From positions 1,116,001-1,180,000 of the forward strand of contig NZ_CP016774.1 of assembly GCF_002288105.1 (NCBI RefSeq): 64,000 nucleotides of DNA, in the 5' to 3' direction. The notes beneath the pieces were generated by a model. The model was not told the origin of the DNA. It ran no database searches and was given only the letters and a program-made list of their open reading frames with translations. The position numbers were made by a program, and so were the translations under genes. The stretch is from Candidatus Planktophila versatilis. GTDB lineage: Bacteria > Actinomycetota > Actinomycetes > Nanopelagicales > Nanopelagicaceae. The number at the start of each line of letters is the position of its first letter. Within the stretch, counting starts at the first letter, position 1. This document shows, piece after piece, positions 28,460 to 37,857 of this stretch.

Positions 28460-29925
28460 TACCGCTCTCCCTTAACAAATGAAATAAATTTATTAACTTC
28501 TACTTCAAGACCTGGCGCACTATTTTTTGCCAGTCCTGCGACTTCAACTCCACTATCTGTCACGCGAATCCAGATTCTGCGACGACGACCGTAAAGGGAA
28601 GTAAGTAGACCTGCGATGGCAAGAATAGCGCCGATGAGCGCATAACTCTTTCCGGGATCTTGCACTACCTGCAGATTGACCCATGGAAGAACGGTCTCCA
28701 GTGTGATGGAGCCGCCAGGATAGTTATATGTATCACCCGGCTTAACTGAACCAAGGCCAATCTGCTTCAAGGTAGATGTATCAATTTTGTAAACAGATTG
28801 AGGCACTCCAGAATCTAGTCCGAGGTCACCTTCCCAGATAGAAAAGAGTAGTTTCGGATCAAGTAACTCTGGATAGATTGATACCGCACCCTGTGAAGCT
28901 GTTCGGGCATTGGTGGGAACAAATGAGGCAACGAAGCCAATGGAAGGTTGCACATCTGGAACTTTAATTGCGCCGATAGATCGTAAGTTTCCATCTTGCG
29001 GCAGAAATGGCACGGGGCCTTGAAATACAACGTTCTTAAGTTCATCGCGCACTGTGACAACTGGGCTATACCCATTTGCCTGGAGATATACACGAGCGTT
29101 TCCAAAGGTGAGTGGCTTATTGACCTTAATTGTCTGCTTCTGAGTTTTGCCTTCGTCTGTGACCGTCACCCACGCGGTGTAATCAAGTGGGGCACTTGTC
29201 TTCGGATCGTACTTGGCAAGGAATTTATCAACCTTGATTTGGAAGGGTTGCAAGGAGTTATCGCTCTTAAGTTTTCCAAATGAGAGCGAGTCATACGTTG
29301 TGGGCACATTGATAAATCTTTCGCCCACATTGACAATGGCATAACCATTCATGCCGAAGAGAGAACCGAAGCTGACTCCTATCAAGATTAAGATTAAGGA
29401 GAGATGAAAGAGTAGGTTTCCAGTTTCTCGCAGATAACCTTTCTCTGCTGAGAGTGAATTCTCTTCAACTCGAACTCGAAATCTATTCTTACTAAACCAA
29501 CTGCTCGCACGCTCAAGAGCGCCCGGTGTGGCTGAAAAGTTTTCATAATGCGCAAGTCGAGCTAAATTCTTAGGAGTCGCAGGAGGTTTTGCCAGCATTG
29601 CTTTGTAGTGTTCAACTGAACGTGGAAGTACGCAACCAATGAGTGAGATGAAAAGAAGGATGTAAATTGCACTAAACCACGGTGAGGCATAGACCTCAAA
29701 AAGTGATGCTCGGTCATACCAACGAGCGAGCTCGGGATTGCTACTAAAGAAATCACGGACGGCCATTGGGTTTATTGGTCTTTGCGGAATTAACGAGCCA
29801 GGTATTGCCGCTATTCCCATCAGCATGAGAAGTATTAACGCGGTGCGCATGCTTGTCAGCTGTCGCCATGCGTATCTAGATAAAGCCACAAAACCTAACT
29901 CTGGTAACTCTCTCTGTTCTGTCAT
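28459..29925 (-). CDS. resB: Cytochrome c biogenesis protein ResB
   Basis: Partner of CcsB in system II cytochrome c maturation. It is 488 aa: three hydrophobic helices in the first about 200 residues (including ILLFISLIGCVLPRS and LLFHLSLILILIGVSFGSLF), a large extracytoplasmic domain, and one last helix near residue 430. The ResB family segment SLIPQRPINP near the N-terminus is clear. Its start overlaps the ccdA stop. Confidence 0.93.
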   Translation of the reverse strand: MTEQRELPELGFVALSRYAWRQLTSMRTALILLMLMGIAAIPGSLIPQRPINPMAVRDFFSSNPELARWYDRASLFEVYASPWFSAIYILLFISLIGCVLPRSVEHYKAMLAKPPATPKNLARLAHYENFSATPGALERASSWFSKNRFRVRVEENSLSAEKGYLRETGNLLFHLSLILILIGVSFGSLFGMNGYAIVNVGERFINVPTTYDSLSFGKLKSDNSLQPFQIKVDKFLAKYDPKTSAPLDYTAWVTVTDEGKTQKQTIKVNKPLTFGNARVYLQANGYSPVVTVRDELKNVVFQGPVPFLPQDGNLRSIGAIKVPDVQPSIGFVASFVPTNARTASQGAVSIYPELLDPKLLFSIWEGDLGLDSGVPQSVYKIDTSTLKQIGLGSVKPGDTYNYPGGSITLETVLPWVNLQVVQDPGKSYALIGAILAIAGLLTSLYGRRRRIWIRVTDSGVEVAGLAKNSAPGLEVEVNKFISFVKGER

Positions 29926-30650
29926 TAGATCACCGGGCTAAAATCTGAGATAAGTGAACGTAGGGAAATCATGAGATCTGACCAGAATCCCAAAAGTTGC
30001 AGCACGCCAATCACAATAAGAAGAGAGCCACCAAACTTTGTAATCAAGTCACCTCTTCGCACCATGAATTTTCGCAAAGATTGAGATTTATCTAAATACA
30101 GCCCGGTGGCAATAAACGGAATTCCAAGACCAAGGCAATAACCTAGTGAAAGAATCGCACCGCGCACCGCACTTGATTCTTGAAAAGCTAAGGTCTGCAC
30201 TGTGGCAAGGGCTGGACCAATGCATGGTGTCCAGCCAACACCGAAAAGGAATCCGAGCAATGGTGCGCCAATAAGTCCGCCCGTGGTTGAAATCTTTGGT
30301 TTAAGAGTGGGCATCATGGGAAATAGTCCAATAAAAATTAGTCCCATCAGAATGGTAAATATGCCAAGTACCCGGGTAATTAACTCTTCATTGGTCGCAA
30401 CGCGCGAGCCAAGTGCTCCGAACAGAGCACCGTAAGAGATAAAGAGTGCGCTAAACCCAGCTACAAATAGGAGTGAGCCAAGAAGCACTTTCCCACGAGA
30501 ATTCGAAAAGCCGGCAGCGAAGGCGAGGTAGCCAGGAACAAGAGGTAGAACGCAAGGAGATATAAATGAGACCACTCCTGCCACTATTGCTAGTGGCATA
30601 GCGGTCAGCAAAAATCCACTCATAATCTGGTTAACAATAAAATCGGTCAT
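29925..30650 (-). CDS. ccdA: Thiol-disulfide transporter CcdA
   Basis: Six-helix membrane protein that carries reducing equivalents from cytoplasmic thioredoxin to ResA outside. It is 241 aa. The paired redox cysteines sit in the first and fourth helices: SFISPCVLPLVPGYLAFAAG and GVGWTPCIGPALATV. This is the standard DsbD-domain arrangement for CcdA. It overlaps the downstream resB start and the upstream resA stop (4 bp). Confidence 0.95.
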   Translation of the reverse strand: MTDFIVNQIMSGFLLTAMPLAIVAGVVSFISPCVLPLVPGYLAFAAGFSNSRGKVLLGSLLFVAGFSALFISYGALFGALGSRVATNEELITRVLGIFTILMGLIFIGLFPMMPTLKPKISTTGGLIGAPLLGFLFGVGWTPCIGPALATVQTLAFQESSAVRGAILSLGYCLGLGIPFIATGLYLDKSQSLRKFMVRRGDLITKFGGSLLIVIGVLQLLGFWSDLMISLRSLISDFSPVI

Positions 30651-31183
30651 TCTGCCAAAACCTTTTCTATTAAATCCTTCAAAGATGAGACTGTGACGGC
30701 ACCGGATATGCGTGCGGCGACATTTCCTTGCTTATCAATGACAACTGTTGAGGGAATTGCATTGGCGGGCAGCGATTTTCTAAACCCAATAAGAATTGAG
30801 TCATCGATCAAAGTGGGGTACGGAATGTTTCGCTTTCGCACAAATGCTTCAGCATTGACTGGATTATCACGCGTTAATATCCCGATAAATGCCACTTCTG
30901 GATACATGGTTGCAAGTGCGGAGAGGGCTGGCTCTTCAGCTCTACATGGTGAGCACCAAGAAGCCCACACATTAACAATGCCGACCTTTCCTACTGAATA
31001 CGTGTAATTGGTTCCAAGTAGCGTCATTCCTGAAATTGCTGGAGCAGGAATGCGATCACTGGAGTTGATAAATGTAACCGCTCCATCGCCAGAGATGTAA
31101 CTCTCTTCCGCTTTCGATGCGCCACCATTGCTGCATCCCACCAACAGTAAGAGCGCCATAACTACCGGAATAAATTTCTTCAT
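30647..31183 (-). CDS. resA: ResA/TlpA-like thiol-disulfide lipoprotein
   Basis: Extracytoplasmic thioredoxin-fold reductase that keeps apocytochrome c haem-binding cysteines reduced, fed by CcdA. It is 178 aa. Residues 1-17 are a lipoprotein signal ending in LLVGC. The active site is WASWCSPCRAEEP, and the cis-Pro loop appears as AIPSTVVID. It lies 1 nt after the upstream phosphatase stop and starts the cytochrome c maturation set, but transcription may begin at the phosphatase promoter. Confidence 0.92.
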   Translation of the reverse strand: MKKFIPVVMALLLLVGCSNGGASKAEESYISGDGAVTFINSSDRIPAPAISGMTLLGTNYTYSVGKVGIVNVWASWCSPCRAEEPALSALATMYPEVAFIGILTRDNPVNAEAFVRKRNIPYPTLIDDSILIGFRKSLPANAIPSTVVIDKQGNVAARISGAVTVSSLKDLIEKVLAE

Positions 31184-31184
31184 T

Positions 31185-31805
31185 TTATTTCTGTGGCAAA
31201 AGATGCTTTGCTGGTTCGGAGTAGGAGGTTCCAGAAATCATTCCCTCGTCATCAAAGTGAACGCTAGTCACCGATGCCAATGTGCACTGGCGCTTGCGTG
31301 GGTCGTGAATCAATCTTCGCCCCTCAATAGCACTTCTGAGAATCCAGATAGGTAGTTGATGTGAAACAACAATTGCATCTTTGCCTTGCGCAGCATCTCG
31401 TGCTTGAAAAACAGCAGCTAACATCCGTGAAATTTGCTCTTCATAAGGTTCACCCCATGATGGTTTCCAGGGATTAACCAGATGTTTCCATGAAGATGGG
31501 TGTCTAAGAACCCCGCTACCAAGTTCGAATTTCTTACCTTCAAATATATTGGCAGCTTCGATTAATTTTTCATCTGTGGTGATATCAAGTGAGTGTGCCC
31601 GCGCAATTGGTGCTGCTGTCTCTTGCGCACGTTGCAAGGGTGAAGCATGCACTGCACCGAGATCAATTGACTTAGACCAATCACCAATCGCCTGCGCCAT
31701 CTCTTGCCCGCGCTGTGACAGTCGCCATCCGGGTTGGCGGCCATAGAGAATTTTTTCAGGATTCTCCACTTCACCATGACGGATAACGTGGACAATCGAA
31801 CTCAT
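31185..31805 (-). CDS. Histidine phosphatase family protein
   Basis: Phosphoglycerate-mutase-like phosphatase, 206 aa from the chosen start. The catalytic RHGEV motif is at about residues 9-13, and later conserved residues occur in the HASPLQRAQETA and VVSHQLPI segments (the second catalytic His). Substrate is not predictable; close family members act on small phosphates. I chose the ATG at 31805 because TATGAT lies 7 nt upstream on the minus strand with no Shine-Dalgarno, and because conservation begins at SSIVHVIRHG. Divergent from the HAD hydrolase gene and first in line before resA. Confidence 0.85.
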   Translation of the reverse strand: MSSIVHVIRHGEVENPEKILYGRQPGWRLSQRGQEMAQAIGDWSKSIDLGAVHASPLQRAQETAAPIARAHSLDITTDEKLIEAANIFEGKKFELGSGVLRHPSSWKHLVNPWKPSWGEPYEEQISRMLAAVFQARDAAQGKDAIVVSHQLPIWILRSAIEGRRLIHDPRKRQCTLASVTSVHFDDEGMISGTSYSEPAKHLLPQK

Positions 31806-31818
31806 GCCCCTAATCATA
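31806..31818 (-). promoter_or_regulatory. Candidate leaderless promoter of the phosphatase/resA-ccsB cluster
   Basis: Minus strand TATGAT (31818-31813), 7 nt, then the ATG at 31805. A strong -10 match; it overlaps the alternative upstream ATG, arguing against that start. Confidence 0.55.
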
Positions 31819-31844
31819 AAGCGTCTATTTCTACCGCGTATCGC

Positions 31845-31856
31845 TAGGGTAGTGAC
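31845..31856 (+). promoter_or_regulatory. Candidate leaderless promoter of the HAD hydrolase gene
   Basis: TAGGGT (31845-31850), 6 nt, then ATG at 31857. It faces away from the phosphatase promoter in the same 51-bp spacer. Confidence 0.5.
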
Positions 31857-32618
31857 ATGGCACTCACAGCAAATCGAGCCGCCTTTTTCGATGTAGATAA
31901 CACCCTCGTGCGAGGGTCAACCCTCTACTTTCTCGGACGAGGCATGTACCAGCGCGGCTTCTTCACAAAAGCCGATATCTCTCGATTCGTGGTCGCCAAC
32001 CTACGTTTTCGCATGACAGGTACGGAAAAGAAGGAAGTAATTGAAAAGTTCCAAAATGCGGCTACTGATTTTATCGGTGGCCATAAAGTTGAAGAGATTA
32101 AAAAAGTTGGAGAAGAGATTTACGATGAATTCGTCTCACCAAAATTGTGGCAAGGAACATTTGAGATTGCAAAGTCTCATCTAGATCGCGGTGAAGAAGT
32201 TTGGCTAGTAACAGCTGCTCCTCAAGATATGGCAGACATCATCGCTCAACGTCTCGGATTAACAGGAGCACTTGGCAGTAAGGCAAGTATTAAAAATGGT
32301 GTCTACACCGGTGAACTAGAAGGAAAACTTCTGCACGGAATAGAGAAAGCAAAAGCAATACAAAGACTTTCAGACGAACATGGATTTATCCTCCAAGATT
32401 GCTATTCATACTCAGATAGCCACAACGACATTCCTTTGTTGCAAGCGGTTGGCCACCCTTGCGCAATAAATCCTGATGCCATTCTTCGTATTCGCGCACT
32501 TGCAGAAGGATGGCCAATTCACGATTTTCGTAGAGCTCGATTCGTCAACCGTTTACTTGGGCCAGCTGTCAGCAGACTTGCTGCCCTTGCAACCCTGCTC
32601 TCTCCTCGCAAACGCTAA
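31857..32618 (+). CDS. HAD-IB family phosphatase (SerB-like)
   Basis: Haloacid dehalogenase superfamily phosphatase, subfamily IB, 253 aa. The nucleophile motif is FFDVDNTLVRGST near residue 10; motif II appears in VWLVTAAPQ and motif IV in SYSDSHNDIPLLQAVG. SerB phosphoserine phosphatases share this layout, but the actinobacterial HAD-IB group (with its CapG-type helical cap) also includes enzymes of unknown substrate, so a precise name is not justified. No Shine-Dalgarno; -10 hexamer 6 nt before the ATG. Confidence 0.85.
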   Translation: MALTANRAAFFDVDNTLVRGSTLYFLGRGMYQRGFFTKADISRFVVANLRFRMTGTEKKEVIEKFQNAATDFIGGHKVEEIKKVGEEIYDEFVSPKLWQGTFEIAKSHLDRGEEVWLVTAAPQDMADIIAQRLGLTGALGSKASIKNGVYTGELEGKLLHGIEKAKAIQRLSDEHGFILQDCYSYSDSHNDIPLLQAVGHPCAINPDAILRIRALAEGWPIHDFRRARFVNRLLGPAVSRLAALATLLSPRKR

Positions 32619-32663
32619 CTCGATTGGCACATCAACCTCACTAACGGCTATCGTTGGCAGGTT

Positions 32664-34865
32664 ATGGAAATTCGTTCTTACGCCGATTACCTACGCGCAC
32701 TCGATGATGCCGCGCTCATCGCCATATTTTCATATCGTCCTGATCTGATCACTCCGGTTCCACCAGATATCGCAAGCCTGGCAGTGCGTGCATCTTCTGC
32801 ACCCAGTCTTGCCCGCGCAGTTGATGGACTCAACAAGTGGCAGCTACAGGTTCTTGAAGCGTGTGCCGTGATGAATGAACCATTTACGGAAAAGGAAATT
32901 GCTTCGGTCACAGAAAAGTCTGCCCTCTTTGTTCTGCCTGGGCTGATTGAACGAGGTCTGATCTATCAGGATAAAGATGGTCTTCGCGTGCCATCAACGC
33001 TGCGGGAAGTACTCGGAAATGAAATTGCTGGGCTCGGCCCCGCATCTCTTGGAACTCTGAAGTTAAAGAAGTTAGAAGAAGCACCGGATGCAGCGAAAAA
33101 AGTTCTTGATGCCATGTTCTGGGGACCACCACGTGGCGCCATCAGTGATCTCAAGAAGCCATCTGCTGGTGTTCAGTGGTTACTAGATGAAAAGTTTCTG
33201 ATTGCATTTAATCAACAAACCGTTGTTATGCCGCGCGAGGTAGCGCTGTACTTGCGTGGAAATAAAGTTCATCGCCAACTTGAAAACGTTCAGCCCTCAG
33301 TTACTGGCACAACCCGTGATCTGCGTAATGTGCAACTAGCTGCGATTGCAAATATCACCACCTTCCTTCGCTGGACAGAAGAAGTATTGAACTTTTGGGC
33401 GCAAGAGCCTGCCACAGCACTTCGTTCGGGTGGTTTGGGTGTGCGAGAACTAAAGGAGCTATCGGCTCATCTAGGTGTCGATGAAACGTGTGCGGCATTT
33501 GTTGCAGAAGTTTCATATCTTGCAGGGCTGCTCACAATTGATCCGGATGACAAAATATTGCCTACTCACCAATTTGATATCTGGCTTACCCAGAGTGTTT
33601 CTGTGCGTTGGCAATCACTGGCATCTGCTTGGTATATCTCATCGCGAATGTCAGGTCTTGTTGGCAAAGAGGGACAGAAGAATGTTGCACCACTAGGGCC
33701 CGAGTTAGATCGTTCAATGGCTGCGGCCACCAGACGATTGGTTCTGCAACTGCTCAATGAAAATTCTGCTATCGCTCCAGATTTAGATTCACTACATCAA
33801 TCTGCGCAGTGGCTGGCACCGAGTAAACGCTCTGGTGGGCTGCAACTCGATTACGTGACATGGACGCTGCGCGAAGCCGAATGGCTGGGAATTACCGGCC
33901 AAGGAGTTATCTCCGCATACGGTATTGATTTCTTGCAGGGTGGCGACAACGAATCAATTAATACAGATCTGCCACAGCCTGTTGATCACATACTTATTCA
34001 GAGTGATAACACCGCAATCGCACCAGGGCCACTGGAACATGAAGTAGCGCAAGATTTAGCCCTGATTGCAGATGTGGAATCACGGGGTGGTGCAACTGTC
34101 TATCGATTCTCGGAAAGCTCGATTCGCAGAGGACTCGATCATGGACGCACTGGTGAAGAAATTACTAAATTCCTAGCCAAGACATCAAAGACTCCTATGC
34201 CGCAACCACTTGAGTACTTAATCGCCGATGTTGCCAAGAAACATGGAAAATTGCGTGTGGGAAATACCGCTTCATTTATCCGTTGTGAGGATTCAGCTCT
34301 CATTACCCAAATCATGGGAGATAAGCGACTTGAGATCTTGGGTCTGCGCAAGATTGCACCTGAGGTGCTTATCTGTGGCCACGATGCAGCAGAGGCGATG
34401 AATGTGTTGCGCAGTTGTGGCTACTTGCCTGCAGCAGAAGATTCTCGCGGGTTGTTGCTCAGTGGTCCTCGTATTCAACGTGCCCAAAGTAAGGCACGGC
34501 CTCCAAGAATTATCGGTGAAATTGATCGCCCCGATGAAATTCATATTCAAGGAGCTTTGCGAGCGCTTCGCACCGGTGAGAAATCAAGTCGTAAGCAGAG
34601 CACCATGCGCAATATTGCAACAGAGGCGTTGGGTTCACTTCCTCGCACAACTGCAAATGAAACCCTCGAACTCTTAAGTGATTACTTGCAGAATCAACCA
34701 TCAACATCGCTCTCTATTGGCTATGCCGATAACAATGGCCTCGTTTCTCACCGCATTATTGATCCCTTAAAACTCTCGGCCGGCTCACTTGTCGCGCGAG
34801 ATCACGCCACCGGTGAAGTGCAGACCTTTAGAATCGCTCGAATCACAGGGGTGGCTGCGCTATGA
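32664..34865 (+). CDS. Helicase_C_3 (XPB/Ssl2-like) domain protein
   Basis: A 733-aa cytoplasmic protein of the actinobacterial family that pairs with XPB helicase (Rv0862c-like). The N-terminal half looks like tandem winged-helix modules (for example LNKWQLQVLEACAVM). Residues about 440-540 form the Helicase_C_3 domain, starting at VDHILIQSDNTAIAPGPLE. It has no Walker A or DExH motif, so it is not an active helicase alone; a partner or regulator of XPB in DNA repair is inferred. The ATG has a TATCGT hexamer 9 nt upstream. It overlaps the next gene by 4 bp. Confidence 0.82.
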   Translation: MEIRSYADYLRALDDAALIAIFSYRPDLITPVPPDIASLAVRASSAPSLARAVDGLNKWQLQVLEACAVMNEPFTEKEIASVTEKSALFVLPGLIERGLIYQDKDGLRVPSTLREVLGNEIAGLGPASLGTLKLKKLEEAPDAAKKVLDAMFWGPPRGAISDLKKPSAGVQWLLDEKFLIAFNQQTVVMPREVALYLRGNKVHRQLENVQPSVTGTTRDLRNVQLAAIANITTFLRWTEEVLNFWAQEPATALRSGGLGVRELKELSAHLGVDETCAAFVAEVSYLAGLLTIDPDDKILPTHQFDIWLTQSVSVRWQSLASAWYISSRMSGLVGKEGQKNVAPLGPELDRSMAAATRRLVLQLLNENSAIAPDLDSLHQSAQWLAPSKRSGGLQLDYVTWTLREAEWLGITGQGVISAYGIDFLQGGDNESINTDLPQPVDHILIQSDNTAIAPGPLEHEVAQDLALIADVESRGGATVYRFSESSIRRGLDHGRTGEEITKFLAKTSKTPMPQPLEYLIADVAKKHGKLRVGNTASFIRCEDSALITQIMGDKRLEILGLRKIAPEVLICGHDAAEAMNVLRSCGYLPAAEDSRGLLLSGPRIQRAQSKARPPRIIGEIDRPDEIHIQGALRALRTGEKSSRKQSTMRNIATEALGSLPRTTANETLELLSDYLQNQPSTSLSIGYADNNGLVSHRIIDPLKLSAGSLVARDHATGEVQTFRIARITGVAAL

Positions 34866-35962
34866 CAAGCGAGAAGGTGGCCCAATACGGCAGACTTGAG
34901 CCTATGTTGGCCGCCCTAGAAGCACTTGTTCGCTGTGAATCACCCAGCGATGATCTCGGTGCATGTCGGTCGGTTGTCACACTTGCCAGTGATATTGCCA
35001 CCCGAGTACTTGGTGTTCCGGCACAGATAAAAGAGATTGAAGGCCGTCCTGTTTTTTGGTGGGGCGCTGAATCACCTGATGTGGTCATTCTTGCTCACCT
35101 CGACACCGTCTGGCCGATTGGTTCCTATCAACCAATCTGGGAGATCAAGGGCGATGTTCTGCGCGGGCCTGGCACATTTGATATGAAGGCTGGATTTATT
35201 CAAGCACTCTATGCCCTTAAGGGAATTGAAGGATCTGTTGCCCTCATTGCAACTACCGATGAAGAGACCGGAAGTCATTGCTCAAAAGCTTTGATTAAAG
35301 AAGTCTCATCAAAGGCGAAGGCAGTTCTAGTCCTTGAAGCATCACTTGATGGAAAGGTGAAGACAGGTCGGAAAGGAACTGCGATGTATCAGATTGCAGT
35401 CCATGGCCTGGCATCTCACGCTGGCCTCGAACCCGAAAAGGGAGTCAACTCCACTACTGAAATTGCTCACATAATTCTTAAGCTTTCCGCTTTGGAAAAT
35501 ATTGAACATGGAACGACTGTTGTGCCAACCCTGCTCAGCTCTGGAAATACAGCCAATACCGTTCCTGATTTAGCAACACTTGATATTGATGCCCGCTCAT
35601 TTTCACAATCAGAACTGGAAAGAATTGATCGCGAGATTCGCACGCTCGTTGCCGAAAATCCCAACGCTCGTATTGAAGTTACTGGCGGCCTTAATCGTCC
35701 CCCACTACAACCCACTTCTACCAAAGCACTCTATGAGCGAGCCGAGAAAGTTGCGGCAGCAATGGGAATGCCTGCCTTAGGTTCGGTCGAAGTAGGTGGG
35801 GCTAGCGATGGAAACTTTGCTGCAGCAGCTGGTGCGCAAGTTCTAGATGGACTTGGTGCCGTCGGTGGCGGAGCACATGCACCACATGAATGGGTCAGTA
35901 TTTCCTCCATGCAACCCCGCAGCGATTTCTTGCATGCCTTTATTAAGGATTTACTCTCATGA
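34862..35962 (+). CDS. M20 family metallopeptidase (CPG2-like)
   Basis: Zinc-dependent exopeptidase/amidohydrolase of the M20 family, 366 aa. Ligands and catalytic residues are visible in order: HLDTVWP (His ligand and Asp), GPGTFDMKAG (bridging Asp), ATTDEETGS (catalytic Glu and ligand Glu), LVLEASLDG (ligand), and the C-terminal GGAHAPHEW His. A dimerisation domain with GLASHAGLEPEKGVNS follows residue 180. The layout resembles glutamate carboxypeptidase G2, but the substrate is unknown. It is inserted between the Helicase_C_3 and XPB genes with 4-bp overlaps on both sides. Confidence 0.88.
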   Translation: MTSEKVAQYGRLEPMLAALEALVRCESPSDDLGACRSVVTLASDIATRVLGVPAQIKEIEGRPVFWWGAESPDVVILAHLDTVWPIGSYQPIWEIKGDVLRGPGTFDMKAGFIQALYALKGIEGSVALIATTDEETGSHCSKALIKEVSSKAKAVLVLEASLDGKVKTGRKGTAMYQIAVHGLASHAGLEPEKGVNSTTEIAHIILKLSALENIEHGTTVVPTLLSSGNTANTVPDLATLDIDARSFSQSELERIDREIRTLVAENPNARIEVTGGLNRPPLQPTSTKALYERAEKVAAAMGMPALGSVEVGGASDGNFAAAAGAQVLDGLGAVGGGAHAPHEWVSISSMQPRSDFLHAFIKDLLS

Positions 35963-37608
35963 GCGATGGCCCATTAATCGTCCAGAGCGATAAAACACTT
36001 CTTCTTGATGTTGACCACATACTTTCCACTGAATGCAGACGCGCAATTGCACCCTTTGCAGAGCTAGAGCGCTCCCCTGAACATATTCATACCTACCGCT
36101 TAACCAATCTTGGACTCTGGAATGCACGCGCTGCTGGACACGATGCAGAGCTAGTAATTGATACTCTGATTAAGTTTTCGCGCTATGCGGTTCCTCATTC
36201 ACTACTTGTTGATGTTGCCGAAACGATGTCTCGATATGGTCGCCTGCGACTAGAAGCTGACCCTGTTCATGGACTTATCCTTGCCACCACTGACGTTGGA
36301 GTGCTGGAAGAAGTAATCCGTGCGAAGAAGATCGCTCCGCTACTTGGTATAAGAATTGATAATGAAACAATTGCAGTGCACCCCAGCCAACGCGGTCAGA
36401 TTAAGCAATCACTTCTTCGCCTTGGCTGGCCAGCCGAAGATTTTGCAGGTTATGTCGATGGCCAAGCACATGAGATTGCGCTCAAGCAAGATGGCTGGAA
36501 GATTCGCCAATACCAAGAGCATGCCGCTGAAGGATTTTGGCATGGTGGTTCAGGTGTTGTAGTTCTTCCGTGTGGAGCTGGAAAGACAATTGTGGGCGCT
36601 GCCGCGATGGCGCATGCGAAAGCTACGACTCTCATTCTTGTCACCAACACCATTGCCGCCCGTCAATGGCGTTCTGAATTACTTAAGCGCACAACCCTTA
36701 ATGATGACGAGATCGGTGAATACTCTGGCTCAAAGAAAGAGATTCGCCCGGTAACAATTGCCACATACCAAGTGATGACAAAGAAGAAGAATGGCGTCTA
36801 TGCCCACCTTGATCTCTTTGATACTCACGACTGGGGGCTGATCATCTATGACGAAGTGCATCTATTACCTGCGCCAATCTTTCGTTTCACAGCCGATATT
36901 CAATCTCGCAGACGGTTAGGCCTAACTGCAACTCTTGTCCGGGAAGATGGCATGGAGGGTGAAGTCTTCTCACTCATCGGTCCTAAGCGTTTTGATGTTC
37001 CTTGGAAAGAGATTGAAGCGCAGGGATATATCGCACCAGCTGAATGTATTGAGGTGCGAGTAAATCTCACCGAAGCCGAGCGCCTTGCCTATGCAACTGC
37101 TGAGCCAGAAGAACGTTACCGATATTGCGCAACTACTCGAACCAAGCGAAATGTTGTCGAAGAGATTGTGGCTCACCATGCCAATGAGCAGATTCTTGTT
37201 ATTGGTCAGTATCTAGATCAACTCGATGATTTATCAGAAACTCTTGGAGTTCCGGTGATTAAAGGTGAGACGCCGCAGAAAGAACGGGAACGATTATTTG
37301 CAGCATTTCGCACCGGTGAAATTACCTGTCTTGTTGTCTCAAAGGTTGCAAACTTTTCTATTGATCTACCAGAGGCAACAATTGCTATTCAGGTTTCCGG
37401 AGCCTTTGGTTCTCGCCAAGAAGAGGCGCAACGTTTAGGGCGAATTTTGCGACCTAAGGCAGATGGTCGTGGGGCAATATTTTATTCGGTGGTTTCACGA
37501 GACACTATTGATCAAGACTTTGCTCAAAACCGCCAACGTTTCTTAGCGGAGCAAGGTTATTCATACCGAATTATTGATGCTGACGATATTTTTCAAGGCA
37601 AGTTCTAA
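35959..37608 (+). CDS. DNA repair helicase XPB
   Basis: Superfamily 2 3'-5' DNA helicase homologous to eukaryotic XPB/ERCC3, 549 aa. The N-terminal about 130 residues form the damage-recognition-like Helicase_C_3-type region. Walker A is LPCGAGKT (about residues 201-208), the DEVH box is at about 298-301 (IIYDEVHLLPAP), then LTATLVREDG, and the C-terminal motor domain carries a Q/R-rich EEAQRLGRILRP motif VI. Such bacterial XPBs are typical of actinobacteria. Its last 38 bp overlap the convergent glutaredoxin gene. Confidence 0.93.
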   Translation: MSDGPLIVQSDKTLLLDVDHILSTECRRAIAPFAELERSPEHIHTYRLTNLGLWNARAAGHDAELVIDTLIKFSRYAVPHSLLVDVAETMSRYGRLRLEADPVHGLILATTDVGVLEEVIRAKKIAPLLGIRIDNETIAVHPSQRGQIKQSLLRLGWPAEDFAGYVDGQAHEIALKQDGWKIRQYQEHAAEGFWHGGSGVVVLPCGAGKTIVGAAAMAHAKATTLILVTNTIAARQWRSELLKRTTLNDDEIGEYSGSKKEIRPVTIATYQVMTKKKNGVYAHLDLFDTHDWGLIIYDEVHLLPAPIFRFTADIQSRRRLGLTATLVREDGMEGEVFSLIGPKRFDVPWKEIEAQGYIAPAECIEVRVNLTEAERLAYATAEPEERYRYCATTRTKRNVVEEIVAHHANEQILVIGQYLDQLDDLSETLGVPVIKGETPQKERERLFAAFRTGEITCLVVSKVANFSIDLPEATIAIQVSGAFGSRQEEAQRLGRILRPKADGRGAIFYSVVSRDTIDQDFAQNRQRFLAEQGYSYRIIDADDIFQGKF

Positions 37609-37822
37609 ATCTCACCGGATCTACTTTGTAGAAATCGTGGTGCTCGCCATTGATATGAATGACTGGAACTTCTGTTCCGTATAGTTTTTCAAGCTCGGCG
37701 TTACCATCGATATAAAGTGTTTCCAAAGTAAAAACTAACTCTTTTCGCAAATCTTCAAGTGTTTTCTCAGCGATTTCACAGAGATGACAGCCTTGGCGTG
37801 AATAAACCGTGACTGTGACCAT
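37571..37822 (-). CDS. Glutaredoxin-like protein
   Basis: An 83-aa thioredoxin-fold protein of the glutaredoxin-like (DUF836/YruB-type) group. The redox site YSRQGCHLCEIAE (Cys12 and Cys15) and the cis-Pro segment TEVPVIHING are present, with a short helical C-terminus. A GAGAAT hexamer lies 6 nt before the ATG on the minus strand, a weak leaderless-type signal. It converges on XPB and overlaps its last codons. Cellular partner unknown. Confidence 0.85.
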   Translation of the reverse strand: MVTVTVYSRQGCHLCEIAEKTLEDLRKELVFTLETLYIDGNAELEKLYGTEVPVIHINGEHHDFYKVDPVRFRTCLEKYRQHQ

Positions 37823-37843
37823 GACTGCATTCTCGCATCCTGA

Positions 37844-37857
37844 TAGCGTTGGGCGCT
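37844..37857 (+). promoter_or_regulatory. Candidate leaderless promoter of the metalloprotease gene
   Basis: TAGCGT (37844-37849), 8 nt, then ATG at 37858. It supports 37858 over the TTG nine bases upstream and the ATG nine bases downstream, neither of which has a usable Shine-Dalgarno. Confidence 0.4.

Noticed and set aside
37849-37857. TTG start for the metalloprotease gene
   Set aside because: The TTG overlaps the -10-like hexamer; the ATG at 37858 fits the spacing seen at other starts and still gives a complete signal peptide.
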